A stretch of DNA of 64,000 bases from Uliginosibacterium gangwonense DSM 18521 (GCF_000373965.1 NZ_KB892841.1:52330-116329), one strand, 5' to 3'; positions 8,428 through 17,722 are shown, counted from the stretch's first letter. The notes: generated from the sequence alone by a model not told the origin. Made by a program: numbers and translations.

Positions 8428-11400
8428 CTAGCGCCCCTGTGAGCTGATTGGCCCGCGTTTCAGAATGTCCATGAAGGTTTCATGCGTCACCGGCGGGCAG
8501 AAGTAATAGCCCTGTGCCTCGCGGCAGCCTTCTTTGATCAGAAAATCGATCTGCGCACGTGATTCAGCCCCCTCTGCGATCACATCCAGCTTGAGGCTGC
8601 GCCCCAGTTGCACGATGGCGCGCACAATTGCCGCGTCATCCGGATCGCTGACCATGTCCCGCACAAATCCCTGGTCAATCTTGAGGCGGTCCACGGCAAA
8701 GCGCTTGAGGTAGGACAGCGAGGAATAGCCAGTGCCAAAGTCGTCAATCGATAGGCGCACGCCCAGCTCCTTGAGCCGCTGCACGGTATCGAGCACATCC
8801 TCGGCATGCTGCATGAGTAAAGACTCGGTCAGCTCAAGTTCCAGATATTCCGGTGGCAGGCGGGTTTCGGCGAGCACCTCCCGCACCGTTGCGACAATAT
8901 CATCCCGCCTGAATTGCAATGCCGAGATGTTGACGGCAACCGATACATCCTCAAACCCACGGTCATACCACTCGCGGGCACGCAGGCAGGCTTCACGCAG
9001 CACCCAGCGGCCAATGGGCACAATCAGGCCAGACTCTTCCGCAATCGAAATAAAGCGCCCGGGGGGGACAAAGCCCAACACGGGGGACTGCCAACGGATC
9101 AGCGTCTCGGCCCCCATGATCAGCCCGGTCTCCAGCTGCACCTGGGGTTGGAAATGGAGCATCAGCTCGTTGCGTACAAGCGCCCGGCGGAGCTGATTCT
9201 CGGTTTGCAGGCGCTCCAGCGCATTGGCATTCATGGCCTCGGTAAAAAAACGGTAGGTATTGCGCCCATTTTCCTTGGCGTGATACATCGCCGTATCGGC
9301 ATTCTTCATCAGCGCCTCTGGCGTATCCCCATCGCTGGGATAGACCGAGATGCCGATGGAAAAAGAAGTCCCCAACACGTGCCCATCCAGATCAAATGGC
9401 TCGGAGAGGTGCCGCAGGATCTTCTCTGCAATGCGTGCCGGGTCTTCGGTGTCTCCGATGTCGGTCAGCACGATGATGAACTCATCGCCCCCCTGGCGGC
9501 AGATGGTGTCAGTCTCCCGCACACAGCTTTGCAGGCGTTCGGCCACGGCTTGCAGCAAGCGGTCTCCGGCAATATGGCCCAGGGAATCGTTGATGGTTTT
9601 GAAGCGATCCAGATCCAGGTAGAGCAAAGCCAGCAGATCGGCATTGCGCTCAGCCCGCCCCATCGCCTGTTCAAGCCGGTCCTGGAACAAGGCACGGTTG
9701 GGCAAGCCCGTCAGTGGATCATGATGGGCGAGGTAGGCAATCCTCGCCTCGCTGTTCTTGCGTTCGGTAATATCGGAGAATACCGCCACGAAGTGCGAGA
9801 TGGAGTTGCCACGATTGTGCACCGTTCCGATCGAGAGCCACTCCTGGAACTCCGATCCATCGCGTCGCCGCTGCCACACTTCCCCTTGCCAGGCGCCTTT
9901 CTCGGCCGCCTCACGCCAGATCGTATCGTACTGAACCTCATCTTGCTGCATGGAGGAGAGCAATGCAGGCGTCTGCCCCACCACGAAACCGGCGGTGTAG
10001 CCCGTCAGTTCCGAAAATGCCTTGTTGACCGATAGAATCCGCCGCTGGGCGTCGGTGATCATGATCGCCTCGACGCTGTTGTCGAACACCGTGGCCGCCA
10101 GACGCAAATCTTCCTCGGCCCGCCGTTGTGCAGTCACATCATTCAGCGTCAGCACCACGGGGTAAGCCCCCACCACCTCGTCCCGGGTCAAGGGTTCGGC
10201 CTTGGCCAGCATCCACAGCCGCGTGCCATCGCGCCGGTCGATCCCCACCACGGCAGCAGTGGGGCGGCCAAAATTGCGCGTCCGCGCACCGGGCAATTCA
10301 TCTGCGGGACAAGGCGAGCCATCCTCACGCACAAAGCCAAACCCCTCGGGCTCCTGCTGCGGGGGAAATACTTCATCCGCAGCAAGCCCGTACAGACGAC
10401 GCGCCGCATTGTTGGCAATGATGACGCGCCCGGCCGCGTCGCGCATGATGACGCCTTCGCGCATAGCCGCGAGGATGGTCCGCATCCACCCTTCACTTTC
10501 ACGCAGTTCCCGCTCGGCATTCTTGCGTGCAGTAATGTCTTCGATCATCTCCATGAACTGGCTGGCACCCTGGTTGGAATGCACCATCGAGACGGTCAGA
10601 TGCACCCACACAACGTCTCCATCACGCCGGATCATCCGGCGCTCAACAGAGAAGGTTTCCAGCTCACTCTCAATCAAGGCATCGCGCAGGTCTTCTTGCT
10701 GAAACACGTCTTCAACATGCGTGATTTCGCGGAAGTCGCGCAACAGGAGTTCCGCCTCGCTATAGCCGGTGATCTCGCAATAACGCAGATTGACGCGCAT
10801 GTATTGGCCGGTGAGCGAGCACAGACAGACGCCAACTGCCGCCTGTTCAAAGGCGCTACGGAAACGCGCCTCGCTATCTTCCAATAGCGCCTCATTGCGT
10901 TTGCGGGCGGTCAGATTGACAAAGATGCCGCGCATGCCAACGATCTTGCCCGCTTCGGCCCGGATAGGGGTACGCAAGTCGCGGATGTGGACTTCGTCAC
11001 CATGCAGACCGACAAGGCGGTATTCACATTCATGCCCCTCACCGCTTTCGAGCATGCGTGCGGCAAATGCACGGGCGATATCGGCATCTTCAGGGTGCAG
11101 GCGGTTCGCCCAGAACCCGGATACCAACCAGGCCTCAAGGGGATAGCCCAGCAAGGCTTCGGCAGAAGCCGAGACATAGGTGTAGGCATCCGTGGCGGCG
11201 CTGTATTCCCAAGCCACCACCTGGGTGCCTTCCACAATCAGGCGGAAACGCTCCTCTGATGCACGCAGGGCTGCCGTATGTTGGGCCAACTGCTCCAGGC
11301 GCCGCCGGTACAGGAGCGCAGCGCAAAGCAATAGCGCTACAGCCCCCCAGAAAAACAGGGTTCCACTCACAAACGGAATCCCTGGGGAATAGCCCCCCTC

Positions 11401-11499
11401 ACCCGCCACCGGCTGTGCCGCTGCAGGCAGGCAGAACGGCGCCACAGTGAGGCCAAGCCATAATCCCTTGACGCGATTGACGGCCCCACATGGCCCCAT
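8428..11499 (-). CDS. Multi-PAS GGDEF/EAL cyclic-di-GMP signalling protein
   Basis: 1023 residues. A signal-like N-terminus and one membrane helix (about 45-65) are followed by four PAS-type sensor domains in series, each closing with a PAC-type 'ITARK/ITERK' motif. Then come a GGDEF domain with an intact GGDEF signature in 'CRQGGDEFIIVLTD' and a C-terminal EAL domain. The EAL domain has 'DDFGTGYSSLSYLKRF' and other conserved acidic residues, but the signature itself reads ETL ('GAETLIRW'); the metal-binding Glu is kept. It could make c-di-GMP, degrade it, or both. Gene stands alone. Confidence 0.93.
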   Translation of the reverse strand: MGPCGAVNRVKGLWLGLTVAPFCLPAAAQPVAGEGGYSPGIPFVSGTLFFWGAVALLLCAALLYRRRLEQLAQHTAALRASEERFRLIVEGTQVVAWEYSAATDAYTYVSASAEALLGYPLEAWLVSGFWANRLHPEDADIARAFAARMLESGEGHECEYRLVGLHGDEVHIRDLRTPIRAEAGKIVGMRGIFVNLTARKRNEALLEDSEARFRSAFEQAAVGVCLCSLTGQYMRVNLRYCEITGYSEAELLLRDFREITHVEDVFQQEDLRDALIESELETFSVERRMIRRDGDVVWVHLTVSMVHSNQGASQFMEMIEDITARKNAERELRESEGWMRTILAAMREGVIMRDAAGRVIIANNAARRLYGLAADEVFPPQQEPEGFGFVREDGSPCPADELPGARTRNFGRPTAAVVGIDRRDGTRLWMLAKAEPLTRDEVVGAYPVVLTLNDVTAQRRAEEDLRLAATVFDNSVEAIMITDAQRRILSVNKAFSELTGYTAGFVVGQTPALLSSMQQDEVQYDTIWREAAEKGAWQGEVWQRRRDGSEFQEWLSIGTVHNRGNSISHFVAVFSDITERKNSEARIAYLAHHDPLTGLPNRALFQDRLEQAMGRAERNADLLALLYLDLDRFKTINDSLGHIAGDRLLQAVAERLQSCVRETDTICRQGGDEFIIVLTDIGDTEDPARIAEKILRHLSEPFDLDGHVLGTSFSIGISVYPSDGDTPEALMKNADTAMYHAKENGRNTYRFFTEAMNANALERLQTENQLRRALVRNELMLHFQPQVQLETGLIMGAETLIRWQSPVLGFVPPGRFISIAEESGLIVPIGRWVLREACLRAREWYDRGFEDVSVAVNISALQFRRDDIVATVREVLAETRLPPEYLELELTESLLMQHAEDVLDTVQRLKELGVRLSIDDFGTGYSSLSYLKRFAVDRLKIDQGFVRDMVSDPDDAAIVRAIVQLGRSLKLDVIAEGAESRAQIDFLIKEGCREAQGYYFCPPVTHETFMDILKRGPISSQGR

Positions 11500-11532
11500 G
11501 GCAGTTCCCGGAAGGAAAAGTGTGCGGTCAGT

Positions 11533-12024
11533 TTACTTCACAACCCGCAGTCTTGAGCCTCCGGTCGGCGGGGGACTATCGGGCTGTGAGGGGGGCGTAG
11601 GGGTGGCTGGGCTGGCAGTCGGCTTGGCGGCAGGTGCGGTCTCGGTTTCCATTTTTGCGGCAGCCTCCGCGTCCATCAGCCCCCCCAGCTCCATCGCCGT
11701 TCCCCAATTGGTGCCGGGCTCAAAAGCCATGCCTCGCCCGTTCTCACGCGCATAGATGGCCATGATGTTCTGCAAGGGCACGTACAGCAGTTGGGCAACC
11801 CCACCAAAGCGGGCCTGACAGGTCAGCGCCTCATTGGAGATTTCCAATTGCTGGGTGGCATAGGGCGCCACGTTGAGCACGATCTGCTTGTCGCGCACAT
11901 ACTGGAGCGGCACGCGTGTATTCGCGTCCACGGAGACCGCGATGTAGGGGGTAAAACCGTTGTCCACGCACCAATCATAAATGGCACGAACCAAGTAGGG
12001 TTTGGTCGGTGTAATGCTCGGCAT
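11533..12024 (-). CDS. sspB: ClpXP protease specificity-enhancing factor SspB
   Basis: The start is placed at the ATG at 12024 (MPSITPTKPYLVRAIYDWC), where SspB homology begins; the upstream in-frame extension covers a terminator and is not protein-like. 163 residues. The globular SspB fold (about 1-110) ends near 'YARENGRGMAFEPG'. A long flexible Ala/Pro linker follows, and the protein ends in LRVVK, the short tail that docks on the ClpX zinc domain in E. coli SspB. It delivers ssrA-tagged proteins to ClpXP. It lies downstream of sspA, as in E. coli, but separated by a terminator. Confidence 0.95.
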   Translation of the reverse strand: MPSITPTKPYLVRAIYDWCVDNGFTPYIAVSVDANTRVPLQYVRDKQIVLNVAPYATQQLEISNEALTCQARFGGVAQLLYVPLQNIMAIYARENGRGMAFEPGTNWGTAMELGGLMDAEAAAKMETETAPAAKPTASPATPTPPSQPDSPPPTGGSRLRVVK

Positions 12025-12078
12025 ACGAAATCCAGGATCAACTGGCGTTCCGGGTACAACAGACCACAGAACACCGTG

Positions 12079-12119
12079 AAAAAACAGAAATGGCCGACAT
12101 GATCGCTCATGCCGGCCAC
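12079..12119 (-). terminator. Rho-independent terminator between sspA and sspB
   Basis: On the minus strand a 13-bp stem (GTGGCCGGCATGA paired with TCATGTCGGCCAT, with G-U pairs; 12090-12119) is followed by a T-rich run (TTTCTGTTTTT, 12079-12089). It should end the pet-sspA transcript before sspB, so sspB needs read-through or its own promoter. Confidence 0.8.
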
Positions 12120-12163
12120 GGTATTCCAACTCGCTGGCGCCCTGGGGCGCCAAGCTGGACAAA

Positions 12164-12763
12164 CTAGCGACGCATGGCGCGTTCTGACGGAGTCAGTGCG
12201 TCAATGAAACCCTGACGCGAGAAGATGCGCTCTGCGTACTTTTGGATCGCCGCAACCGATTTGGGCAATTCGATGGCGTAGTGCTCCATACGCCACAACA
12301 GCGGGGCGATGGCCACATCCAGCATCGAGAACTCATCACCAAGCATGAACTTCTGCTTGGTGAACATCGGCGCAAGTTGGATCAACTGATCGCGCACATG
12401 CACACGAGCCTTGTCGACCACGCCCTTCTGGTTCTTTTCCAGGGCGTCGATATGCGAGAACAGCTCATGCTCCAGCGAATGCAGCAGCTGGCGGGCACGA
12501 GCACGCATGATCGGGTCAGGCGGCATCAGTTGAGGATGTGGGAAACGCTCATCAATATATTCATTGATGATGTTCGACTCGTACAGGACGAGATCACGAT
12601 CCACCAACACGGGGACACGGTTATACGGGTTGATCACGGCGATATCTTCAGGCTTGCTGAAGAGATCAACGTCAATCACCTGAAAGTCCATGCCCTTTTC
12701 GTACAATACGATCCGGCAACGGTGGCTGAACGGATCCGTTGTACCGGAATAGAGATTCATCAT
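12164..12763 (-). CDS. sspA: Stringent starvation protein A (GST-like fold)
   Basis: The family begins at 'MMNLYSGTTDPFSHRCRIVLYEKGM', so I start at the ATG at 12763 (a GGAG lies about 10 bases upstream). The longer frame to 12886 would overlap petC. 199 residues with an N-terminal thioredoxin-like domain and a C-terminal helical GST domain. SspA binds RNA polymerase during stress and has no glutathione transferase activity in E. coli. It follows petC, as in many Beta- and Gammaproteobacteria, and probably shares its transcript. Confidence 0.93.
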   Translation of the reverse strand: MMNLYSGTTDPFSHRCRIVLYEKGMDFQVIDVDLFSKPEDIAVINPYNRVPVLVDRDLVLYESNIINEYIDERFPHPQLMPPDPIMRARARQLLHSLEHELFSHIDALEKNQKGVVDKARVHVRDQLIQLAPMFTKQKFMLGDEFSMLDVAIAPLLWRMEHYAIELPKSVAAIQKYAERIFSRQGFIDALTPSERAMRR

Positions 12764-12867
12764 TGCAGAACTGCTCCAGGAATATTCAGTATCACGTACA
12801 ACGCGACGCCCCTGTGGCATCTCGCTTTCGTGACGAGCCAACACATTCATTTCGGTTGTACACCCGA

Positions 12868-13635
12868 TCAATGCACGTCCTTCCAATAGGCATGCTTGAG
12901 CAGGTAAGCCAGCACCGCAAGCACACCCAATGCGGCCAGCACTATCCAGCCCAAACCACGACGCGTCTCTTGTGACGGTTCCCCCATCCAGACCAGGAAG
13001 GAGACCAGATCGGCCACTTGAGCATCGTACTCCTCGGGCATGAGCAGCCCGGGTTTGACAACCTCAAGTTTCTCGATTTCCGTCACTTTCTTGCCGTGAC
13101 CGTCGTCCTTGGTCACCAGCCGCGCTTCTTGCTCACCCTGCAACGACCACAACGCATGCGGCATCCCCACATTCGGGAACACCACATTATTCCAGCCAGT
13201 CGGGCGCGTATCGTCACGGTAGAACGAACGCAGATAGGTATACAACCAATCTGCCCCTGTTCCACTTTCCGAGGCGCGGGCCCGGGCAACCAAGGTCAGG
13301 TCCGGAGGTGCCACGCCAAACCACTGCTTGGCATCCTCCCGACGTAGAGCTATTTTCATCTGTTCCCCTACCTTATCGGTAGAGAACATCAGATTATCCT
13401 TGATTTGTTGCTCGGTCAGGCCGATCTGCGTCAACCTGTTGTAACGCAAAAAGCTTGCGCCGTGGCAACCCATGCAGTAATTGACAAACAGTTTGGCCCC
13501 ATTTTGCAATGAAGCGTTGGAAAAACTGACCGGCGCCTTGTCGAGCTTCAGCTCAGTCGCAGCCTGCGCCAAGGGCGTACCCAGCGCGGCCCCCAACAGG
13601 GCGGCAACACACAGCAGCTTGTTGAGTAGCTTCAT
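12868..13635 (-). CDS. petC: Cytochrome c1 of the bc1 complex
   Basis: 255 residues. Signal peptide to about residue 26, heme c attachment motif CMGCH at 54-58, and a C-terminal membrane anchor ('GLGWIVLAALGVLAVLAYLLKHAYW'). Cytochrome c1 carries electrons from the Rieske protein to soluble cytochrome c in the periplasm. The ATG overlaps the end of petB by 4 bases, giving a standard petABC operon. The cytochromes encoded at 25-29 kb are candidate electron partners, though that is only inferred from shared location. Confidence 0.97.
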   Translation of the reverse strand: MKLLNKLLCVAALLGAALGTPLAQAATELKLDKAPVSFSNASLQNGAKLFVNYCMGCHGASFLRYNRLTQIGLTEQQIKDNLMFSTDKVGEQMKIALRREDAKQWFGVAPPDLTLVARARASESGTGADWLYTYLRSFYRDDTRPTGWNNVVFPNVGMPHALWSLQGEQEARLVTKDDGHGKKVTEIEKLEVVKPGLLMPEEYDAQVADLVSFLVWMGEPSQETRRGLGWIVLAALGVLAVLAYLLKHAYWKDVH

Positions 13636-15122
13636 TTCCAGGTCACCCTTTCCGGTTCAGGTTTGGTCTTATCCAGGCGCGAATACCACGGCATGAAGGC
13701 AAAAAAGCACAGGTAGATCAGCGTACACACCGCAGCCACCGGCTCACCGGGGATGACACCAAAGAACGCATACCCCGGCGCCTTGGTCCCCAGAATGCCC
13801 AACAAAATGAAGCTCACCACAAACAGGCTCAGAATGGTCTTGTACAGCCCCCCCTTGTAACGGATGGACTTGACCGGACTTTGATCCAGCCAGGGCAGGA
13901 AGGCAAACAGCAGCACCGAGCCCCCCATCATCGCCACACCCCAGAACTTGGCGTCCAGGCCCTTGCCGAAGTGGACACCCAGAAGATCGAAGTCAAACAG
14001 CGCCGGCGTCTTGCCGAACACCGTCAGGCCGAAAAAGCCCCAATAGGTTCCCACCGCAACAAGCGCGCACAGACGACGCACCCACACGTTCTTGCAGCTC
14101 ACGAAGCTCAGCCCCGCCACGACAACAACCAGCGCCCACAGGGCCGGTAGGAAGTCAGACGTGGTTGCCCGCAGCATCGAGTAGAACGGCGTGAAGTACC
14201 ACACCGGCGCAATGTGCGGCGGGGTCTTCATCGGATCGTAGGGCACAAAGTTGTTGAATTCGAGGAAGTAGCCGCCCCCTTCCGGTGCGAAGAACACCAC
14301 GGCAGCAAAGATGATCAGGAAGATCGACACCCCGAAGATATCCTTCACCGTGTAATACGGGTGGAACGGGATACCATCGATCGGAATGCCACGCGCGTCC
14401 TTTTTCTTCTTGATTTCCACCCCGTCCGGGTTGTTCGAGCCCACTTCATGTAGCGCAATCAGGTGAGCACTCACCAGCCCGAGCAGCACCAGCGGAATGG
14501 CGATGACGTGGAAGGCGAAGAAGCGGTTCAGTGTTGCGTCGCTCACCACAAAATCCCCCCGGATGAACACCGACAGATCCGGCCCGATCACGGGAACAGC
14601 CGAGAACAGGTTGACGATCACCTGCGCGCCCCACCCGGACATCTGCCCCCAGGGCAGCAGATAGCCGAAGAACGCCTCGCCCATCAGACACAGGAAGATG
14701 CCCATGCCGAACAGCCAGACCAACTCACGCGGTTTGCGATACGAACCGTAGAGCAGGCCACGGAACATGTGCAGATAGACCACGATGAAGAAGGCCGATG
14801 CCCCCGTGGAGTGCAGGTAGCGGATAAAGGAACCACCCGGCACATCACGCATGATGTACTCGACACTGGCAAACGCCACGGGAATCCCCGCGCCGTTCAT
14901 GGAAGCATCCGGCTTGTAGTGCATGACTAGGAAGATCCCGGTCACGATCTGGTTGACCAATACCAGCAGCGCCAGCGAGCCGAAGAAATACCAGAAGTTG
15001 AAGTTCTTTGGTGCGTAATACTCGGCTAGGTGTTCTTTATACAGGGAACTGAGCGGAAAGCGTTCATCCACCCACCCCAGTACCTCTTTGCCCTTGTCGA
15101 CCAGTGCATTGATCTGACTCAT
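13632..15122 (-). CDS. petB: Cytochrome b of the bc1 complex
   Basis: 496 residues with about nine membrane helices. Paired heme-ligating histidines lie in helices B and D ('RYLHSTGASAFFIVVYLHMFRGL', split here as RYLHSTGASAF / VVYLHMFRGL, and 'FFAFHVIAIPLVLLGLVSAHL'). A PEW-like Qo loop lies near 'HPYYTVKDIFGV'. Length is toward the long end because of extra C-terminal helices, which is common in Betaproteobacteria. It catalyses ubiquinol oxidation and proton translocation together with petA and petC. The gap to petA is 3 bases. Confidence 0.97.
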   Translation of the reverse strand: MSQINALVDKGKEVLGWVDERFPLSSLYKEHLAEYYAPKNFNFWYFFGSLALLVLVNQIVTGIFLVMHYKPDASMNGAGIPVAFASVEYIMRDVPGGSFIRYLHSTGASAFFIVVYLHMFRGLLYGSYRKPRELVWLFGMGIFLCLMGEAFFGYLLPWGQMSGWGAQVIVNLFSAVPVIGPDLSVFIRGDFVVSDATLNRFFAFHVIAIPLVLLGLVSAHLIALHEVGSNNPDGVEIKKKKDARGIPIDGIPFHPYYTVKDIFGVSIFLIIFAAVVFFAPEGGGYFLEFNNFVPYDPMKTPPHIAPVWYFTPFYSMLRATTSDFLPALWALVVVVAGLSFVSCKNVWVRRLCALVAVGTYWGFFGLTVFGKTPALFDFDLLGVHFGKGLDAKFWGVAMMGGSVLLFAFLPWLDQSPVKSIRYKGGLYKTILSLFVVSFILLGILGTKAPGYAFFGVIPGEPVAAVCTLIYLCFFAFMPWYSRLDKTKPEPERVTWK

Positions 15123-15125
15123 GGC

Positions 15126-15758
15126 TTATGCCCCCTTGGTGTCTTCGCCGATAATCAGGCGGGTATCGCTAAGATAGGTATGCGGCGGAATCACCAGATT
15201 GTCTGGCGCCGGCATGCTCTTGAAAACCCTACCTGACAGATCGAAACGTGAGCCATGGCACGGGCACAGAAAGCCCCCCGGCCAGTCATCGCCAATTCCG
15301 CTTTCCGCGCCGGGCACAAACTTGGCCGTTGGCGAACACCCCAGATGCGTACAGATGCCCACGCAGACGAAATACTCGTCCTTGATTGCCCGCGCCATGC
15401 CCTTGATATAGGAAGGCTGATCCGAGCGGCTAGACCCTGGGTCTGCCAGCATCGTCTCGCTCTTCTTGAGCGACTCCAGCATTTCCTTGTTGCGCCGCAC
15501 GATCCATACCGGCTTGCCGCGCCACTCCACAGTCATCATTTCACCTGGCTGCAGACGTGAAATATCCACTTCAACCGGCGCCCCAGCGGCCTTGGCACGT
15601 TCAGAAGGCAAAAAACTGGCCACAAAAGGAACTGCCGTTCCGACGCCAACCGCCCCCCCTACCACCGCAGTCGCCGCCAAAAGCTGGCGGCGATTTGTGT
15701 CAGCGCAACTACAACTGAACGAAGCCCCGCCTGGAACATCTTGTTTGTCGTTGCTCAT
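15126..15758 (-). CDS. petA: Rieske iron-sulfur subunit of the bc1 complex
   Basis: 210 residues. A Tat-type N-terminal signal/anchor ('NRRQLLAATAVVGGAVGVG') and the two [2Fe-2S] ligand motifs CTHLGC and CPCHGS are present. It moves one electron from ubiquinol to cytochrome c1. First gene of petABC; an AGAGG ribosome binding site precedes the ATG, and a sigma-70-like promoter lies about 40 bases further upstream. Confidence 0.97.
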   Translation of the reverse strand: MSNDKQDVPGGASFSCSCADTNRRQLLAATAVVGGAVGVGTAVPFVASFLPSERAKAAGAPVEVDISRLQPGEMMTVEWRGKPVWIVRRNKEMLESLKKSETMLADPGSSRSDQPSYIKGMARAIKDEYFVCVGICTHLGCSPTAKFVPGAESGIGDDWPGGFLCPCHGSRFDLSGRVFKSMPAPDNLVIPPHTYLSDTRLIIGEDTKGA

Positions 15759-15794
15759 TGCAAACCTCTAGTGTTTGTGATCCAGAACCCGGCG

Positions 15795-15824
15795 ATTATA
15801 GCCAATTTGGCCTCCGGGTTTAAA
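15795..15824 (-). promoter_or_regulatory. Probable sigma-70 promoter of petABC
   Basis: On the minus strand a perfect TATAAT (15800-15795) lies about 17-18 bases downstream of a weak -35-like CTTTAA sequence, and about 40 bases before the petA ATG. The strong -10 is the main support. Confidence 0.55.
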
Positions 15825-16088
15825 GCCCATGTGCGGTAAAAGGCTGAAACTCCCTGCTTCGACTAAAGATACTTCCCTGCCAATAGCACAAACGCAAATA
15901 TTGCGCCCGTTTGGCACAGCATGCTGAAAAGCCCACCCCCACTGCCTTCTGCCCCGTAGCGTGGCACAAATACCGGGTGGGCCGTCCACGCTGGGGAGAT
16001 CTGAGTCATACTCACGCGCAAAGGGCGTTGGTCATGTTACAGACGCCCGTGTAGCCTTTCCCACTTTCGTTTGTTGAGTACAAGAATC
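15825..16088. other. Divergent intergenic region petA / nagD-like
   Basis: Apart from the petA promoter no gene is visible. A 73-codon minus-strand frame at 15768-15989 has no recognisable protein character. The region probably carries promoters for both directions. Confidence 0.5.
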
Positions 16089-16865
16089 ATGGCCAAAAGC
16101 ATCATTTCAGACATGGATGGCGTCATCTACCGTGGCAAGCAGCTTATCCCCGGCGCCAAGGAATTTGTCACCCGTCTGCTGGACACCCAGACCCCCTTCC
16201 TGTTCCTGACCAACAATGCCGAGCAGACCCCGCTGGACCTCAAGCTTAAGCTGGAAGGCCTTGGTATCAGCGGCCTGACCGAAGACAACTTCATCACCGC
16301 AGCTATGGCCACGGCGATGTTCCTGAAGAACCAGAACCAGAAAAAGCACGCTACCGCTTACGTGGTAGGCGGCGGTGGCCTGATCAACGAACTCTACAAC
16401 GTAGGCTTCTCGATCTCCGAGTCCAACCCGGACTATGTGGTGATCGCAAAATCCTCCACCTTCGGCTACGAGCAACTGAAAAAAGCTGTGCGCCTGATTG
16501 ACCAGGGCGCCAAATTCATCGGCACCAACCCAGACATGATCGACCCGGTGGAAGGCGGGCTGGAACCTGCTGCGGGCACCTTCCTGGCGGCCATCTCAGC
16601 CGCAACTGGCAAGAAGCCCTACATCGTGGGCAAGCCCAATTCGCTGATGATGATGCTGGCGGCCCGCAAATTGGGCGCCCACCCGGAAGAATGCGTGATG
16701 ATTGGCGACCGCATGGATACCGACATCGTGGGCGGCATGGAAGCCGGGATGAAGACGGTGCTGGTCCTCTCCGGCGTCACCACCCCGGATCTGATGACCC
16801 AGTTTCCCTACAAGCCGGACTGGGTGCTCAACAACGTGGGCGAAATTGACCTGCCTGCCCTGTAA
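16089..16865 (+). CDS. HAD-IIA family phosphatase (NagD-like)
   Basis: The ATG at 16089 is preferred over the TTG at 16071 because 'MAKSIISDMDGVIYRG' is the usual family N-terminus. 258 residues. The HAD nucleophile pair is D8/D10 in 'SDMDGV', motif II is 'FLTNN', and the acidic motif IV is 'MIGDRMDTDIVGGMEAGM'. The C2-type cap identifies the NagD/phosphoglycolate phosphatase-like group, which removes phosphate from sugar phosphates or nucleotides. The substrate cannot be read from sequence. Followed after 18 bases by the FabI-like gene. Confidence 0.9.
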   Translation: MAKSIISDMDGVIYRGKQLIPGAKEFVTRLLDTQTPFLFLTNNAEQTPLDLKLKLEGLGISGLTEDNFITAAMATAMFLKNQNQKKHATAYVVGGGGLINELYNVGFSISESNPDYVVIAKSSTFGYEQLKKAVRLIDQGAKFIGTNPDMIDPVEGGLEPAAGTFLAAISAATGKKPYIVGKPNSLMMMLAARKLGAHPEECVMIGDRMDTDIVGGMEAGMKTVLVLSGVTTPDLMTQFPYKPDWVLNNVGEIDLPAL

Positions 16866-16883
16866 GCAGCGAAAGGATTCCTC

Positions 16884-17648
16884 ATGTTATCACTCCAAGG
16901 CAAACGCGGACTCATCGTTGGCGTTGCCAACGACAAGAGTATTGCCTATGGCTGTGCCAAGGCCATCCGCGCCCAAGGCGCAGAACTGGCCCTTACCTAT
17001 CTGAACGCCAAGGCCGAACCCCATGTGCGTCCCCTGGCAGAAAACCTGGGCGCCTCGCTCATCCTGCCGCTAGATGTGGAGCAAGCCGGGCAGATGGAGG
17101 CCGTCTTCGCCGAAATTGCCCAAGGCTGGGGCAAGCTCGACTTCGTGATCCACGCCATCGCCTTTGCCACCAAGGATGATCTGCACGGGCGCGTCACCGA
17201 TTGCTCACGCGAAGGTTTTGCACGCGCAATGGACATCTCCTGCCACTCCTTCATGCGCTTGGCCAAGCTGGCCGAGCCTTTGATGAGCGCGGGCGGTTGC
17301 CTGCTCACCATGGGCTTCCTCGGGGCAGACAAGGTTGTCGGCAACTACGGCATGATGGGGCCGGTGAAGGCGGCGCTCCAATCCTCTGCGCGCTACATGG
17401 CTTCCGAGCTGGGGCCACAGGGCATCCGGGTGAATGTGATCTCCCCCGGCCCGTTGCCCACCCGCGCCTCCGGCGGCATCAAGGGCTTTGACGCACTGCT
17501 GGGCAAGGCCGCAGCACGTACCCCCTTGAACAAGACGGTGGATATTGACGACATCGGTGCGCTGGCGGCCTATCTGGTCAGCGACGGTGCACGTGCCATC
17601 AACGGCCAGATCATTCTGGCCGATGGTGGCTACAGCATGGTGGATTGA
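16884..17648 (+). CDS. FabI-type enoyl-ACP reductase (SDR), divergent subgroup
   Basis: 254 residues. The FabI-style nucleotide site 'GVANDKSIAYGCAKAI' and the late 'ISPGPLPTRASGGIKGF' and 'ADGGYSMVD' segments identify an enoyl-ACP reductase relative, which reduces the trans-2 double bond in fatty-acid elongation. In the Y-x6-Y-x6-K active site the second Tyr and Lys are kept ('NYGMMGPVKAAL') but the first Tyr is Phe ('MGFLGADKVV'). 'MGPVKAAL' is characteristic of a FabI sister group, so its role may be auxiliary rather than the main reductase. I leave the symbol blank for that reason. Confidence 0.82.
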   Translation: MLSLQGKRGLIVGVANDKSIAYGCAKAIRAQGAELALTYLNAKAEPHVRPLAENLGASLILPLDVEQAGQMEAVFAEIAQGWGKLDFVIHAIAFATKDDLHGRVTDCSREGFARAMDISCHSFMRLAKLAEPLMSAGGCLLTMGFLGADKVVGNYGMMGPVKAALQSSARYMASELGPQGIRVNVISPGPLPTRASGGIKGFDALLGKAAARTPLNKTVDIDDIGALAAYLVSDGARAINGQIILADGGYSMVD

Positions 17649-17722
17649 GCCGCGCGCCCAACGCATGGGGGAAGAAAGCAATGCGCTCCCTACTTCTCCC
17701 ATGCCATGCGCCATCACAGTGC

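Noticed and set aside
8914..10035. A 373-codon plus-strand frame opposite the GGDEF/EAL gene
   Set aside because: Antisense shadow; low-complexity, His/Gln-rich translation.
15768..15989. A 73-codon minus-strand frame upstream of petA
   Set aside because: It covers the petA promoter region and has no recognisable family or ribosome binding site.
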